A stretch of DNA of 64,000 bases from Bacteriovorax sp. (GTDB taxonomy: Bacteria; Bdellovibrionota; Bacteriovoracia; Bacteriovoracales; Bacteriovoracaceae). The translations under genes and the position numbers were made by a program. Where the stretch lies: positions 1 to 64,000 of the forward strand of contig JACMPM010000082.1 in the NCBI GenBank assembly GCA_014377485.1, read 5' to 3'. Position 1 is the first letter of the stretch. Each line of letters begins with the position of its first letter. Of the stretch, positions 18,043 to 26,193 are shown one piece after another. The notes below the pieces were generated by a model. It did no database searches. It saw only the letters and a list, made by a program, of their open reading frames with translations, and was not told where the DNA came from.

Positions 18043-18776
18043 TCACAACTGCCTCTGCAAAAAAACTTGTAGTGATCTCAGATATCCATCTGGGAAATCC
18101 ATTTTCAAAAGGTCGTGATGAGGCCTTGCGGTTTTTAAAATGGGCAGCGGTTGAAGGTTATGATATTTGTATTAACGGCGACGGACTTGAAATTGCCCAG
18201 GTCTCTTTTGATAAACTTGCTCTTGAAATTCCAATGGTTGTAAAGACTCTCAAAGATATTAACAAACTCGGAACCAGTGTTTATTATATCGTAGGCAATC
18301 ACGATATAGCTCTGGAAAATTTTCTTGAAGACTGGGGTTCACTCAAAGTCTGCCCTTTTCTAAACTTAAGTTCAGGTTCATCGAGAATCAGAATTGAGCA
18401 CGGCCATCTATACGATCCTTTTTTTGTAAAATTTCCCGCGGCCTATGAAGTACTCACCCGCATGGCCGGAATATTTCTGGAGATCAATCCGAATCTTTAT
18501 AAGCTCTGGAATAACATCGAAAAACTTTTTACTCAATTGCGCTGGAAAAAATCAGGAATTGCCGGAGAGCTGCCGGAGTTTCAGGAAGCTGCCTATGAAA
18601 TCTGCAGGCGTGGATTTGATGCTGTCATTTTTGGCCACACTCATCACATGGGTGAAGTTGATTTGCCGGAAAATAAAAAATACTACAACTCCGGCTCCTG
18701 GCTGATCTCATATAATTATCTGGAAATAAATGACGGAGTCATTCAGAAAAAAAACTGGTTGAAGGCCATTCGCTAA
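18039..18776 (+). CDS. Calcineurin-like metallophosphoesterase (LpxH-like family)
   Basis: 245 residues with the five metallophosphoesterase blocks: SDIHLG (Asp15, His17), INGDGLE (Asp48), VGNHDI (Asn87, His88), IEHGHLYD and IFGHTHH near residue 200, then YYNSGSW. Two metal ions would hydrolyse a phosphate or pyrophosphate bond. The family includes UDP-diacylglucosamine hydrolases and cyclic-nucleotide phosphodiesterases; the coupled CNB protein favours nucleotide-linked control, but this is inference. Confidence 0.88.
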   Translation: MITTASAKKLVVISDIHLGNPFSKGRDEALRFLKWAAVEGYDICINGDGLEIAQVSFDKLALEIPMVVKTLKDINKLGTSVYYIVGNHDIALENFLEDWGSLKVCPFLNLSSGSSRIRIEHGHLYDPFFVKFPAAYEVLTRMAGIFLEINPNLYKLWNNIEKLFTQLRWKKSGIAGELPEFQEAAYEICRRGFDAVIFGHTHHMGEVDLPENKKYYNSGSWLISYNYLEINDGVIQKKNWLKAIR

Positions 18777-18817
18777 ACAAATAAAAGTAAGCTTATTTAA
18801 TAAAACTTCAGTTCATC

Positions 18818-19012
18818 TTGAGTCGAGACCTTTTGGATTTAATTTTTACGACCAAAGAATTTGGTAAAGGAACGGGACTTGGGCTCTCTATTTCACGCGG
18901 GATAATTGAAGGACACAGAGGTAAATTTTATTACGACAGTCTTTCACTTAATACCAGTTTTGTGATTGAAATACCCAGAAGACAAAAAAATCATGCAAAA
19001 ATATCGGCCTGA
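18818..19012 (+). pseudogene. Fragment of a histidine kinase ATPase domain
   Basis: The 64-codon stretch reads [20 protein letters not shown] then [12 protein letters not shown] and FVIEIP, the G2 box and C-terminus of a HATPase domain. It starts abruptly after the phosphoesterase stop, with no H-box, N-box or G1 box, and the usual PFF before TTK is missing. It resembles the matching part of the hybrid kinase at 13608. Best read as a remnant of a deleted kinase gene. Confidence 0.75.
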
Positions 19013-19118
19013 TTAACTGAATAATCAAGTTTATTTTTCATACTATTTACCAATCAAGAATCCCGCCATATTCTTATGAAGTGAATCTTTTAAATTATAC
19101 TTTAAAAATGATGGCCAT

Positions 19119-19790
19119 ATGACACACATTGAAACAAAAATTCAAACAGACTTACCACTAAAATATTTATCACAAAGTTCACCGAACTCAGCTGGTAAAC
19201 CAATGATAATATTTTTACATGGTCTGGGAAGTGACGAAGCAGATTTATTCGAATTAAAAAATGAATTTCCTCAGGACTATACATTTATATCAGTGCGGGC
19301 CCCTCTTGATTTTTTTAATGGATACCAGTGGTATCAAAAATCGGATATGGCCAGTGAGGCCATTCAGGCAAATGATGTTAGGAGTAGCACCAAACTTATT
19401 CTGGAATTTATTCCTGCGGCCATAAAAAAATATCAAACTGATTCAAGTAAAGTCATCCTGATTGGTTTTAGTCAGGGTGGGATCATGAATTATGAAATTG
19501 GACTGAATCATCCTGAAGCAGTCAGAGGTATCGCTTCACTGAGTGGAAAAATTCTTCCTTCAACAAAAGTAAAAATTAATGTGCAATTAGATTTGAAAAA
19601 AATAAATATTTTTATCGGGCATGGAACTCACGATGACGTCGTTCCCTTTGCAGAATCTGTCACGGCCAGCGAACTCCTGGGAAAAATATCCACCACTATG
19701 GAATTTCATTCTTATGATCGCCTGGGGCATTCTATAAATATGACCGAACTTGCAGATTTAAAGAACTGGGTCTCTCGTATTCTAAAATAA
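19119..19790 (+). CDS. Phospholipase/carboxylesterase family alpha/beta hydrolase
   Basis: 223 residues, the family's typical size. IIFLHGLGSDEADLF forms the oxyanion loop, GFSQGGIMNYEI the nucleophile elbow, GTHDDVVPF carries the catalytic Asp, and DRLGHSI the catalytic His. No signal peptide, so it is cytosolic and likely acts on small carboxyl or lysophospholipid esters. It stands alone and its end abuts a terminator serving the opposite strand. Confidence 0.92.
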   Translation: MTHIETKIQTDLPLKYLSQSSPNSAGKPMIIFLHGLGSDEADLFELKNEFPQDYTFISVRAPLDFFNGYQWYQKSDMASEAIQANDVRSSTKLILEFIPAAIKKYQTDSSKVILIGFSQGGIMNYEIGLNHPEAVRGIASLSGKILPSTKVKINVQLDLKKINIFIGHGTHDDVVPFAESVTASELLGKISTTMEFHSYDRLGHSINMTELADLKNWVSRILK

Positions 19791-19813
19791 AAAGACCCGC
19801 TATTCAGCGGGTC
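19785..19813 (-). terminator. Intrinsic terminator for the minus-strand secreted gene
   Basis: Perfect 8-bp stem GACCCGCT / AGCGGGTC at 19794-19813 with a 4-base loop. On the minus strand it is followed by TTTTTATTTT. It sits against the stop of the plus-strand esterase and may serve both. Confidence 0.88.
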
Positions 19814-19840
19814 CCTTCATATATTGATGTTCTTTCGAAA

Positions 19841-20374
19841 TTATTTTGAGATAGCTTTTGCTTCCAGCTTATTTGAAAACACACCAGTTTTTGGGTTGGA
19901 AATTTCTTTGGGTTTGCTGCTGTCATTAATGTTTGGAGCAGCAAGAGCTGTTACCGGCTTCAAACTTTCTTCGATAAACTTTTTACTTGCTTCAACGTCT
20001 TTATCAGCAAGAGTTGTCATACCAATAGAGTGAGCAACAACAGATCCTTCGTCATCAACACATGACTTAAGGGAGTTGATATGCATGTAGGGTTGTCCGA
20101 ATCTGTCGTATGACGGAAAAAAGTCACCATCACAGTTTAATAAATTGATATCTGCTTTCATGACTTTTTCTAAAAAGTCGTTAGCTTCTTTTGTGCCTGC
20201 ACCGATTCTCATAACGATTCTTGGAGTTTCGTGAATGTATCGAAGTTCAAGTCCACCAGCTACTGTTCTATATTTTTTTAATTCAAGAACTTTTGGTTTT
20301 GAAGTCACTGATGTGAACTCTGCAGAAAATGCAGAAGTTGAAAGTACGATTAAAACTAATAATAATTTTTTCAT
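19841..20374 (-). CDS. Secreted protein of unknown function
   Basis: 177 residues with a clear signal peptide (MKKLLLVLIVLSTSAFSAEF). The mature part holds two cysteines (NLLNCDGDFF and KSCVDDEG) about 30 residues apart, probably disulfide-linked, and ends in a Lys/Pro/Ser-rich low-complexity tail. No family recognised. It has its own terminator downstream and stands alone. Confidence 0.78.
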   Translation of the reverse strand: MKKLLLVLIVLSTSAFSAEFTSVTSKPKVLELKKYRTVAGGLELRYIHETPRIVMRIGAGTKEANDFLEKVMKADINLLNCDGDFFPSYDRFGQPYMHINSLKSCVDDEGSVVAHSIGMTTLADKDVEASKKFIEESLKPVTALAAPNINDSSKPKEISNPKTGVFSNKLEAKAISK

Positions 20375-20473
20375 AAAAACCCCTCAGTCGTTTAATTTAT
20401 ATAAGGGGGTAAATGCAGTTAGTGTGCCAAGGATAAAGGGAGGAATTACGATGGATTGGAAAAAGGTGGTGTT

Positions 20474-20512
20474 TAAACTTTTGACATATAAAAAATATAT
20501 GTCAAAAGTTTA
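20474..20512. promoter_or_regulatory. 17-bp perfect inverted repeat
   Basis: TAAACTTTTGACATATA (20474-20490) is mirrored by its exact complement at 20496-20512 around an AAAAA loop. It lies 11 bp downstream of the stop of the DUF900-like gene (minus strand, ends 20523) and 100 bp upstream of the secreted gene ending at 19841. There is no T tract after either arm, so a classical terminator is doubtful; an operator or RNA-stability hairpin is as likely. Confidence 0.6.
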
Positions 20513-20522
20513 GACGAATTAA

Positions 20523-21722
20523 TTACTGGCGAAGGTAGTATTTTTCTGTGCTGTTCGGATCGCTCTTTCTAATGAAGAGACGTCTGTCAGCTTCAATTCC
20601 AAGAAGTACCTGAAAAACATCCGTCAGAATCGGACGAGAAGCATAGTACCCGTGATTGAGACCAAATGTTGAATTATCCAGAAGACTGACGTTGATTGAA
20701 TCAACACCTTCCATATATGAACACCCACCCAGACGCTTGTTGCTGTTAAGGGTTTCAGAAGCAAACATCGCCTTGTCATTATATGAGCAGTAAAGAGTCA
20801 CTCTACGGCTGAGATTTTTAATCACTTCAATGTTCTTGACGAATAAATCTGCATCGAAGTCAGGTGCACTTAAAATAATTTCTCCAAGTGGCATCTGCTG
20901 CCCGTTGGATTTAAGCTGACCGTTTTTACCGAGTTCGAATAATGCAGGAAGTACAACCTGGTGGCCCATCGAGTGAACAACAATATTGGGAATGATTTTA
21001 TTTTCTATGAGGTTAGAAACGAAAAGTTTAAAGGCCGTGATTGATGCCTGAGCATTCTTTAAATTCGCATCATATGTTCTCTTGATTAATTTATCATCTA
21101 GAAAACTATCACCTGCTCCGGCAGGCCATGAAAATAAAACAACAGGGCCCTGGTATTTTAAATCGTAGGCAATTTGCGAAGCCCGTAAAACGGCCTGTTC
21201 ATGTTTAACGTTAAAGCCATGAACAAATAAAAGCGGAGAACGTTTTGATTTTTTTAAATAATCTACCAGCGTTGGCATACTTAATTCTTTCTGACCCAAG
21301 ATTTTAAAATAGTCGTGTGAGCTTTCGCGCTGATCTTTTGTGAAGCTCAAATCCCCTGTGCTGTGATTTCTTGGAACGTTTATACGGCAGACTCCAAGAC
21401 GAAAATTTGCACTATCAATGGCCGTGCTGAAGTAATCATCGGTACAGCCAAAACCCTTACCCTTTAATTGACGATTGGTAAAAACCATTACGTTGACGGC
21501 ACGCGAGTCATTGAACTCTTCCACGAAATACTGTTTCCAGACGCCTTGCAGTTTAGAAGCTAATTCTAAATCCAGATTAACCGGTTCTTCTACAGCAGGA
21601 GGAGCTTCAGTTGCATCAGTAATCTTCTTAATACTTTCGGTGCTCTCAGGGGCCTTATCGTGACCGGCACAACCTGAAAAAGAAAACGTTGCTAAAACAA
21701 TAAGTGAAAAAATTATTTTCAT
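20523..21722 (-). CDS. DUF900-type alpha/beta hydrolase lipoprotein
   Basis: 399 residues from the ATG at 21722. The start MKIIFSLIVLATFSFSGCAG is a lipoprotein signal with lipobox FSGC, so the protein is membrane-anchored. Core motifs match DUF900: LLFVHGFNVKHEQAVLRAS, VLFSWPAGAG, VVHSMGHQVV with the nucleophile Ser, LSAPDFDADLF, and a late NHGYY with the catalytic His. It should hydrolyse an ester at the cell envelope. GGGGTT upstream is a modest SD. Confidence 0.9.
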   Translation of the reverse strand: MKIIFSLIVLATFSFSGCAGHDKAPESTESIKKITDATEAPPAVEEPVNLDLELASKLQGVWKQYFVEEFNDSRAVNVMVFTNRQLKGKGFGCTDDYFSTAIDSANFRLGVCRINVPRNHSTGDLSFTKDQRESSHDYFKILGQKELSMPTLVDYLKKSKRSPLLFVHGFNVKHEQAVLRASQIAYDLKYQGPVVLFSWPAGAGDSFLDDKLIKRTYDANLKNAQASITAFKLFVSNLIENKIIPNIVVHSMGHQVVLPALFELGKNGQLKSNGQQMPLGEIILSAPDFDADLFVKNIEVIKNLSRRVTLYCSYNDKAMFASETLNSNKRLGGCSYMEGVDSINVSLLDNSTFGLNHGYYASRPILTDVFQVLLGIEADRRLFIRKSDPNSTEKYYLRQ

Positions 21723-21859
21723 TAGAACCCCAAAAGTCAAAAAGATGTTCCTCATCATAAGAAATAATTTTATCTTTGAACATGCTATTGTCACTTTTTT
21801 TATAAAGAATTTAAAATTATGATCCGGTCAATGATTAATTAGTCTTCTCAGAGGTTTTT

Positions 21860-22549
21860 GTGTTCAAAAAGATCGCTTTTTTGTTCTGTCTGATTCTGGT
21901 TAATGTGGCCCGCGCTGATGAATTCGAAGATGCGACCAAAATGATTTTTGGAAACGACTCAAAAAATAAATTCTTATATTATCATCCTACATACTTCATC
22001 TTCGGAAAGGATGACCTGAAACTTCAGTTCAGCGGTAAATATAGAGTTGCCAATAAATTTGATCTCTATCTCGGTTACACACAAACTATGTACTGGAGTA
22101 TTTACTATACTTCGCAGCCTTTCAAAGACATCAATTACAACCCGGAACTTTTTTATAGAATCGTAGATGAAAAATACCAGTTTTTAAAATCTCTGGACCT
22201 GGGATTTATTCACAGTTCAAACGGTAAAGATGGTGAGGCTTCAAGATCAATCAACCGTCTTTATGTAAAAACAAACCTTGCGACAAAAATTGGACGCCAT
22301 CACCTGATCGGAGACTTGATGTTTTACGACATCATCACCAAAGAAAAAAATAATAAAGAGATCAGAAAAAATATGGGTTACTGGGATTTCACATTTTACC
22401 TGACTGACTTGATCGTTCACGATACGAGCAGACTGAATCTGGAATTCAGGATTTTTGCAGGTGATAAAATCTTTAACGTTAATAAAGGCGGCCGCAGTTT
22501 AGGTCTCATTTATCACTTAGGAAGCGATGATTTCAACCCGGCCCTTTAA
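21860..22549 (+). CDS. pldA: Outer membrane phospholipase A (OmpLA)
   Basis: 229 residues, starting at GTG with GAGG five bases upstream. A signal peptide ends at VARAD. The barrel carries the family blocks YHPTYF, LGYTQTMYW, PFKDINYNPELFYR and GFIHSSNGKDGEASRSINRLY. The catalytic triad is present with native spacing: His118, Ser120 and Asn132 (His142, Ser144, Asn156 in E. coli). It cuts phospholipids in the outer leaflet and may disturb its own or prey membranes. Confidence 0.93.
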   Translation: MFKKIAFLFCLILVNVARADEFEDATKMIFGNDSKNKFLYYHPTYFIFGKDDLKLQFSGKYRVANKFDLYLGYTQTMYWSIYYTSQPFKDINYNPELFYRIVDEKYQFLKSLDLGFIHSSNGKDGEASRSINRLYVKTNLATKIGRHHLIGDLMFYDIITKEKNNKEIRKNMGYWDFTFYLTDLIVHDTSRLNLEFRIFAGDKIFNVNKGGRSLGLIYHLGSDDFNPAL

Positions 22550-22659
22550 CTTCAGTATTACAGCGGTCGAGCTGAAAACCTTCTGGGCCATAATAAAAAC
22601 TCGGATCAGGTTAGACTAGGACTCCTTCTTTTCCTATAGTTAAAACTTCTAAAGTATTT

Positions 22660-22705
22660 ATACCCGGGTATTATTGACATTATAATATTACACGGGTAAT
22701 ATTAT
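22660..22705 (+). promoter_or_regulatory. Promoter with two palindromic operators upstream of DUF2239
   Basis: A consensus -35 TTGACA (22674-22679), 17-base spacer and -10 TAATAT (22697-22702) precede the ATG at 22719 and its AGAGG site. A 12-bp perfect palindrome ATACCCGGGTAT (22660-22671) lies just upstream of the -35. A second palindrome with 10-bp arms ATAATATTAC / GTAATATTAT (22682-22705) covers the -10. The predicted start is only about ten bases from the ATG. This is the layout of a tightly repressed promoter bound by a dimeric regulator at two sites. Confidence 0.75.
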
Positions 22706-22718
22706 CTTAGAGGACCAA

Positions 22719-23297
22719 ATGGAAACAATAAATACCTATACTGCATTCGACGGCCACAAGCTTTTTGGCCAGGGTGACCTGTCTGAAATCGTCATCAAAA
22801 TAAAAAAACAACTTGGAAAGTCGGACAATGCTTCAATCATTATCTTCAGTGATAATACCGGCAAAGTTTTCGATTTCAATTTTCAAGGCACATTAAGCGA
22901 TGTCAAAAAACGACTCGATATGTATATCCAGACCGAAGTACCGGAAGTAAATGCAGGTGCAGGAAGACCTAAATTAGGTGTTATCTCGCGCGAAATCTCA
23001 CTACTACCTCAACACTGGGAGTGGCTTGCTACTCAACCAGGTGGCTCTTCTTCGACTCTCCGGAAACTGGTTGATGAAGCGAAGAAAAAAACTTCCGGCG
23101 GCCCTTCAATCAAACAGACACAGGAAATCGTTCATCGATTTGCATCGGCCATGGCCGGAGACTTTGAGGGGTTCGAAGAGGCACTTCGTGCTCTATACAG
23201 AAAAGATAAAGGACTGTTCCACGCGCAGATGAAAAACTGGCCGGAAGATATTCGTGATTACATCATAGAATTATCCAAACCGGTTTTTGGAAACTAA
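22719..23297 (+). CDS. DUF2239 family protein
   Basis: 192 residues over the full length of DUF2239: TYTAFDGHKLFGQG at the start, IIIFSDNTGKVFDFNFQGT, then GAGRPKLGVISREISLLPQHWEWLATQPGGSS and a helical end with ALYRKDKGLFHAQMKNWPEDIRDYI. The RPKLGVxxREVxLLPRHWxWL motif resembles a ribbon-helix-helix-like DNA-binding segment, so it may regulate itself through the operators just upstream. Its role in the cell is not known. Confidence 0.88.
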   Translation: METINTYTAFDGHKLFGQGDLSEIVIKIKKQLGKSDNASIIIFSDNTGKVFDFNFQGTLSDVKKRLDMYIQTEVPEVNAGAGRPKLGVISREISLLPQHWEWLATQPGGSSSTLRKLVDEAKKKTSGGPSIKQTQEIVHRFASAMAGDFEGFEEALRALYRKDKGLFHAQMKNWPEDIRDYIIELSKPVFGN

Positions 23298-23429
23298 AAA
23301 ACGACGATCCAATAATATCATATCTTAATGAATTCAGGAAAATTGCAATGCGCGCAATAGTCTTGATCTCCTCTTAAATAGACACTCTAAAATTATTATT
23401 TTAAGATTCGAAAAACCATGGGAGAATCT

Positions 23430-23693
23430 ATGAAAACTACGTACCTTTTTATTTCTATTTTAGCTTTATCACTCGCTGTTTCATGCGCTCAGACTGCCAC
23501 TAAAAAACCGGCAAAAATTAAAAATCTTGGACCACTTGATATGAATGCTACATCAGCTCCGATGAATGGTTTCAATTATTACAACCTTCCACCAAACGCT
23601 CCTGTTATGGAAAAACCTAAGAGCGCAAAAAATACAAAACCAGCTTCATCAGTTTCTCCAGTGAAAAAAGCTACTGTAAAAAAAGTTAAATAA
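23430..23693 (+). CDS. Small basic lipoprotein of unknown function
   Basis: 87 residues from the ATG at 23430, behind GGGAG. Signal with lipobox-like LAVSC, so likely lipid-anchored. The mature part is Pro/Lys/Ala-rich and lacks predicted fold; the C-terminus is a run of Lys and Val. Unknown role. A GC-containing hairpin (TCGCAC / GTGCGA, 23698-23724) follows but has no T tract. Confidence 0.7.
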   Translation: MKTTYLFISILALSLAVSCAQTATKKPAKIKNLGPLDMNATSAPMNGFNYYNLPPNAPVMEKPKSAKNTKPASSVSPVKKATVKKVK

Positions 23694-23778
23694 TCAATCG
23701 CACGCCGGATGAACTGGTGTGCGAACTAATATTGCTTTTGATTTTATTGATTAATGATTCTACCTTTTTGTTAGATTA

Positions 23779-25539
23779 TTAATCAATAGGAAGTATCAGA
23801 CAAAAAGAAGTGTTATTGACATTTTTTATAAGTATAAGATCGCCGTTATGGTATTGGGCAATCCTTTTTGATATACTCAATCCAATGCCACTACCCTGCC
23901 CATGAGGTTTAGTAGAGTAAAAAGGCTCGAATATTTTATCCTGTATATCTTTCTTCACGCCACGACCAGAGTCATTTACAAATATTTTAATTTTTTTATT
24001 TTCAACTTGAAATGAAATATTAACCCACCTCTCTTCGAGATTAACTATAGCATCAAAAGAATTATTAATAAGATTTATTACAACCTGGACAATTTGGTGA
24101 GGATGACAGTTGATTTTTATTTGGGGTATTTTATCTATTGTTAATTTAGCATCATTGTTTTTTATCCTGTGCTCACACAACAAAAGAGTATCGTGAATAA
24201 TTTCCTCAAGAAGAAATCGTTCTTTAAGATCTGTATTATCATTTCTTGAAAAATTTTTAAGAGTCGTAATTATTTTAGAAATTCTTTCGGAAGAATTAAT
24301 TATTAAATTTAAGTTTTCATTTAAATCAGTTGGTGACAATTCATTTTTATCATTTTTCCTCTTCAACTGCCTCGTTCTACCTAAAATGACAGTCAATGGA
24401 TTATTAATCTCGTGAGCTATCCCCCCACTTAACTCGGCCATACTGATCAGTTTATTTTTATATATATTATCCGCTTCTGTTTGGGTCTGAAGTTTTTTAG
24501 TGATCCACCAGTATGTGAAAAAGAAAATAATTGTAATGATAAAAATTAATGAGAATATTTGTTTTAAAATTATGCCGGCCACAAAAGGAAGTAGCTTAAA
24601 TTCATACAAAATATAAAAATTAAAACTGGGCACAGATGTAAAAAAAACAATTGAATTAAATCGATTGATAATATGATCGTCATCATTATTCAACTCACGC
24701 AATTGTTGAGAAGAAAAAAGATGCTGAACTTTATTAGACATATTTAATAAATCATTATTTGAAGTAATGAGATTACCTTCATTGTTAATGATAAATAATT
24801 TTCCATCTGTAAATGAAGACATATTAATCTTCTTGTTGATTTCAGAAAGGACGACATCAATTGAAAGTGTGCCTTGAAACTTGTTCTTAATATAAACCGG
24901 CATACTTGTAGTTATCATCATGCCTTTACCGGCCAGATCATAGTAAGGATTAGTCCAGATTGTTTCTCTAGTCGTATTAACTGTCGGCAAATTTTTTTGA
25001 TAAAACTCTGAAGCAATTGTTTCATTTGAAAATTTAAACTCATGCGGATTAACAGCAGGATAAATATAAATGAAGTCACTAGAAGTATAATAGACCCAAG
25101 GTGATTTTGGAAAAAGCTCCAGGGCCTTTTTGAATATAGGTCCAAGAGCTAATGAGCGCTTAATCTCCTGGATCTTGGATTCCACTGGTATCTTGCCAGT
25201 ATAAGTTAATGACCCTATCGGATTCAATATGGGTGAGGCCAGTTCAAAAACTTTTTCATTACTATTATATTTAAAATGAGTTTTAAAATAATTTGATGAG
25301 TAGTTTTCATTTTGAATGATTGTGTCGCTTACGAAAAAGGCATTTGCATACTGAAGTAAATCAGAAAATCTTTCATTTTCTATTTCAAATTCTTTCGCCC
25401 GTGATAATAACGAGCGGTTAATAATATTGGCCGTATGTTTGTATAGTGAATTAAATTCAAAAGTGAAGATAACAAGCCAGATAAAAATGGAAACCAGTAA
25501 TAAATGTTTAAACTTCAAAAGCATAAGCTTTTTCATCAA
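23779..25539 (-). CDS. Sensor histidine kinase with a Cache-like periplasmic domain
   Basis: 586 residues. TM1 about 9-28, then a 290-residue periplasmic domain in which WTNPYYDLAGKGMMITTSMPVY and QGTLSIDVVLSEI match double-Cache sensors, then TM2 about 319-345. H-box GGIAHEINNPLTVI with His376 is identical to that of the hybrid kinase at 13608. N-box NLINNSFDAI, G1 DSGRGV and G2 HGQGSGIGLSIS complete the ATPase domain. It senses a small molecule outside the membrane. No receiver domain or adjacent regulator. Confidence 0.93.
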   Translation of the reverse strand: MMKKLMLLKFKHLLLVSIFIWLVIFTFEFNSLYKHTANIINRSLLSRAKEFEIENERFSDLLQYANAFFVSDTIIQNENYSSNYFKTHFKYNSNEKVFELASPILNPIGSLTYTGKIPVESKIQEIKRSLALGPIFKKALELFPKSPWVYYTSSDFIYIYPAVNPHEFKFSNETIASEFYQKNLPTVNTTRETIWTNPYYDLAGKGMMITTSMPVYIKNKFQGTLSIDVVLSEINKKINMSSFTDGKLFIINNEGNLITSNNDLLNMSNKVQHLFSSQQLRELNNDDDHIINRFNSIVFFTSVPSFNFYILYEFKLLPFVAGIILKQIFSLIFIITIIFFFTYWWITKKLQTQTEADNIYKNKLISMAELSGGIAHEINNPLTVILGRTRQLKRKNDKNELSPTDLNENLNLIINSSERISKIITTLKNFSRNDNTDLKERFLLEEIIHDTLLLCEHRIKNNDAKLTIDKIPQIKINCHPHQIVQVVINLINNSFDAIVNLEERWVNISFQVENKKIKIFVNDSGRGVKKDIQDKIFEPFYSTKPHGQGSGIGLSISKRIAQYHNGDLILIKNVNNTSFCLILPID

Positions 25540-25653
25540 AATTGCCTTCGGTAAAACCAGGAATTAATATATATTGCCTATTATAAACTAATTTATAAAA
25601 ATTGGGTTTTTAAAGACAGCGAATAATTTTATTTTTGATTCAGAATTAAATTA

Positions 25654-26193
25654 TTAATGTACCAAATCTTTTTTCAAAAACTTTTCAAGCTTATCAAACA
25701 TAGAAGTCCAGCCTTTAATACAATCTTTCTGGGCTTCATTAGGAACACCTTGCTGAGAAAGTTTAAGACTGCTTGTATTTTTATCTTCAGAAAAAAAATC
25801 AAACGTAATGTAACACATCTCCGGCCACTCTCCCGGCATCTTTGCCTGTTTGGCCGTAATTGCCTTACCTCTCGCATCAGCAAACTGATCCTGCATAACA
25901 ATACGCTCATTAATGACAATCTCTAAAAATTGCCCAGTCATACCGCCACCCCCATGATCAAAACCTTTCATATTGATAAAGTATTCACCTGTTTCGCGAA
26001 AATCTAAATCGATATGATCGGAATAAAGTTTTTTCGGCCACCACCATTCTTTCAATGCTTCAGGAGTACTAAAGGCCTGAAATAGCTCTTCTACCGGAAC
26101 ATAAAATTTGCGATCAATGACTATTAATTCTGAATTGAGAGTGGAATCTTTGTACTCGTGAAAATGCTGCTTTCCTATATGTGTTGTCTGCAT
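25654..26193 (-). CDS. AHSA1/SRPBCC family protein
   Basis: 179 residues. FYVPVEELFQAFSTPEALKEWWWPK is the signature start of Aha1-type SRPBCC domains, followed by FRETGEYFINMKGFDHGGGG and the C-terminal helix GWTSMFDKLEKFLKK. The fold holds a hydrophobic ligand in a helix-grip pocket; members act in stress or lipid binding. Its start lies 19 bp inside the end of the FemAB-like gene, so they are coupled. Ligand unknown. Confidence 0.85.
   Translation of the reverse strand: MQTTHIGKQHFHEYKDSTLNSELIVIDRKFYVPVEELFQAFSTPEALKEWWWPKKLYSDHIDLDFRETGEYFINMKGFDHGGGGMTGQFLEIVINERIVMQDQFADARGKAITAKQAKMPGEWPEMCYITFDFFSEDKNTSSLKLSQQGVPNEAQKDCIKGWTSMFDKLEKFLKKDLVH

Noticed and set aside
23698-23724. Terminator after the small basic lipoprotein gene
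   Set aside because: The stem is imperfect and no T tract follows in either direction.
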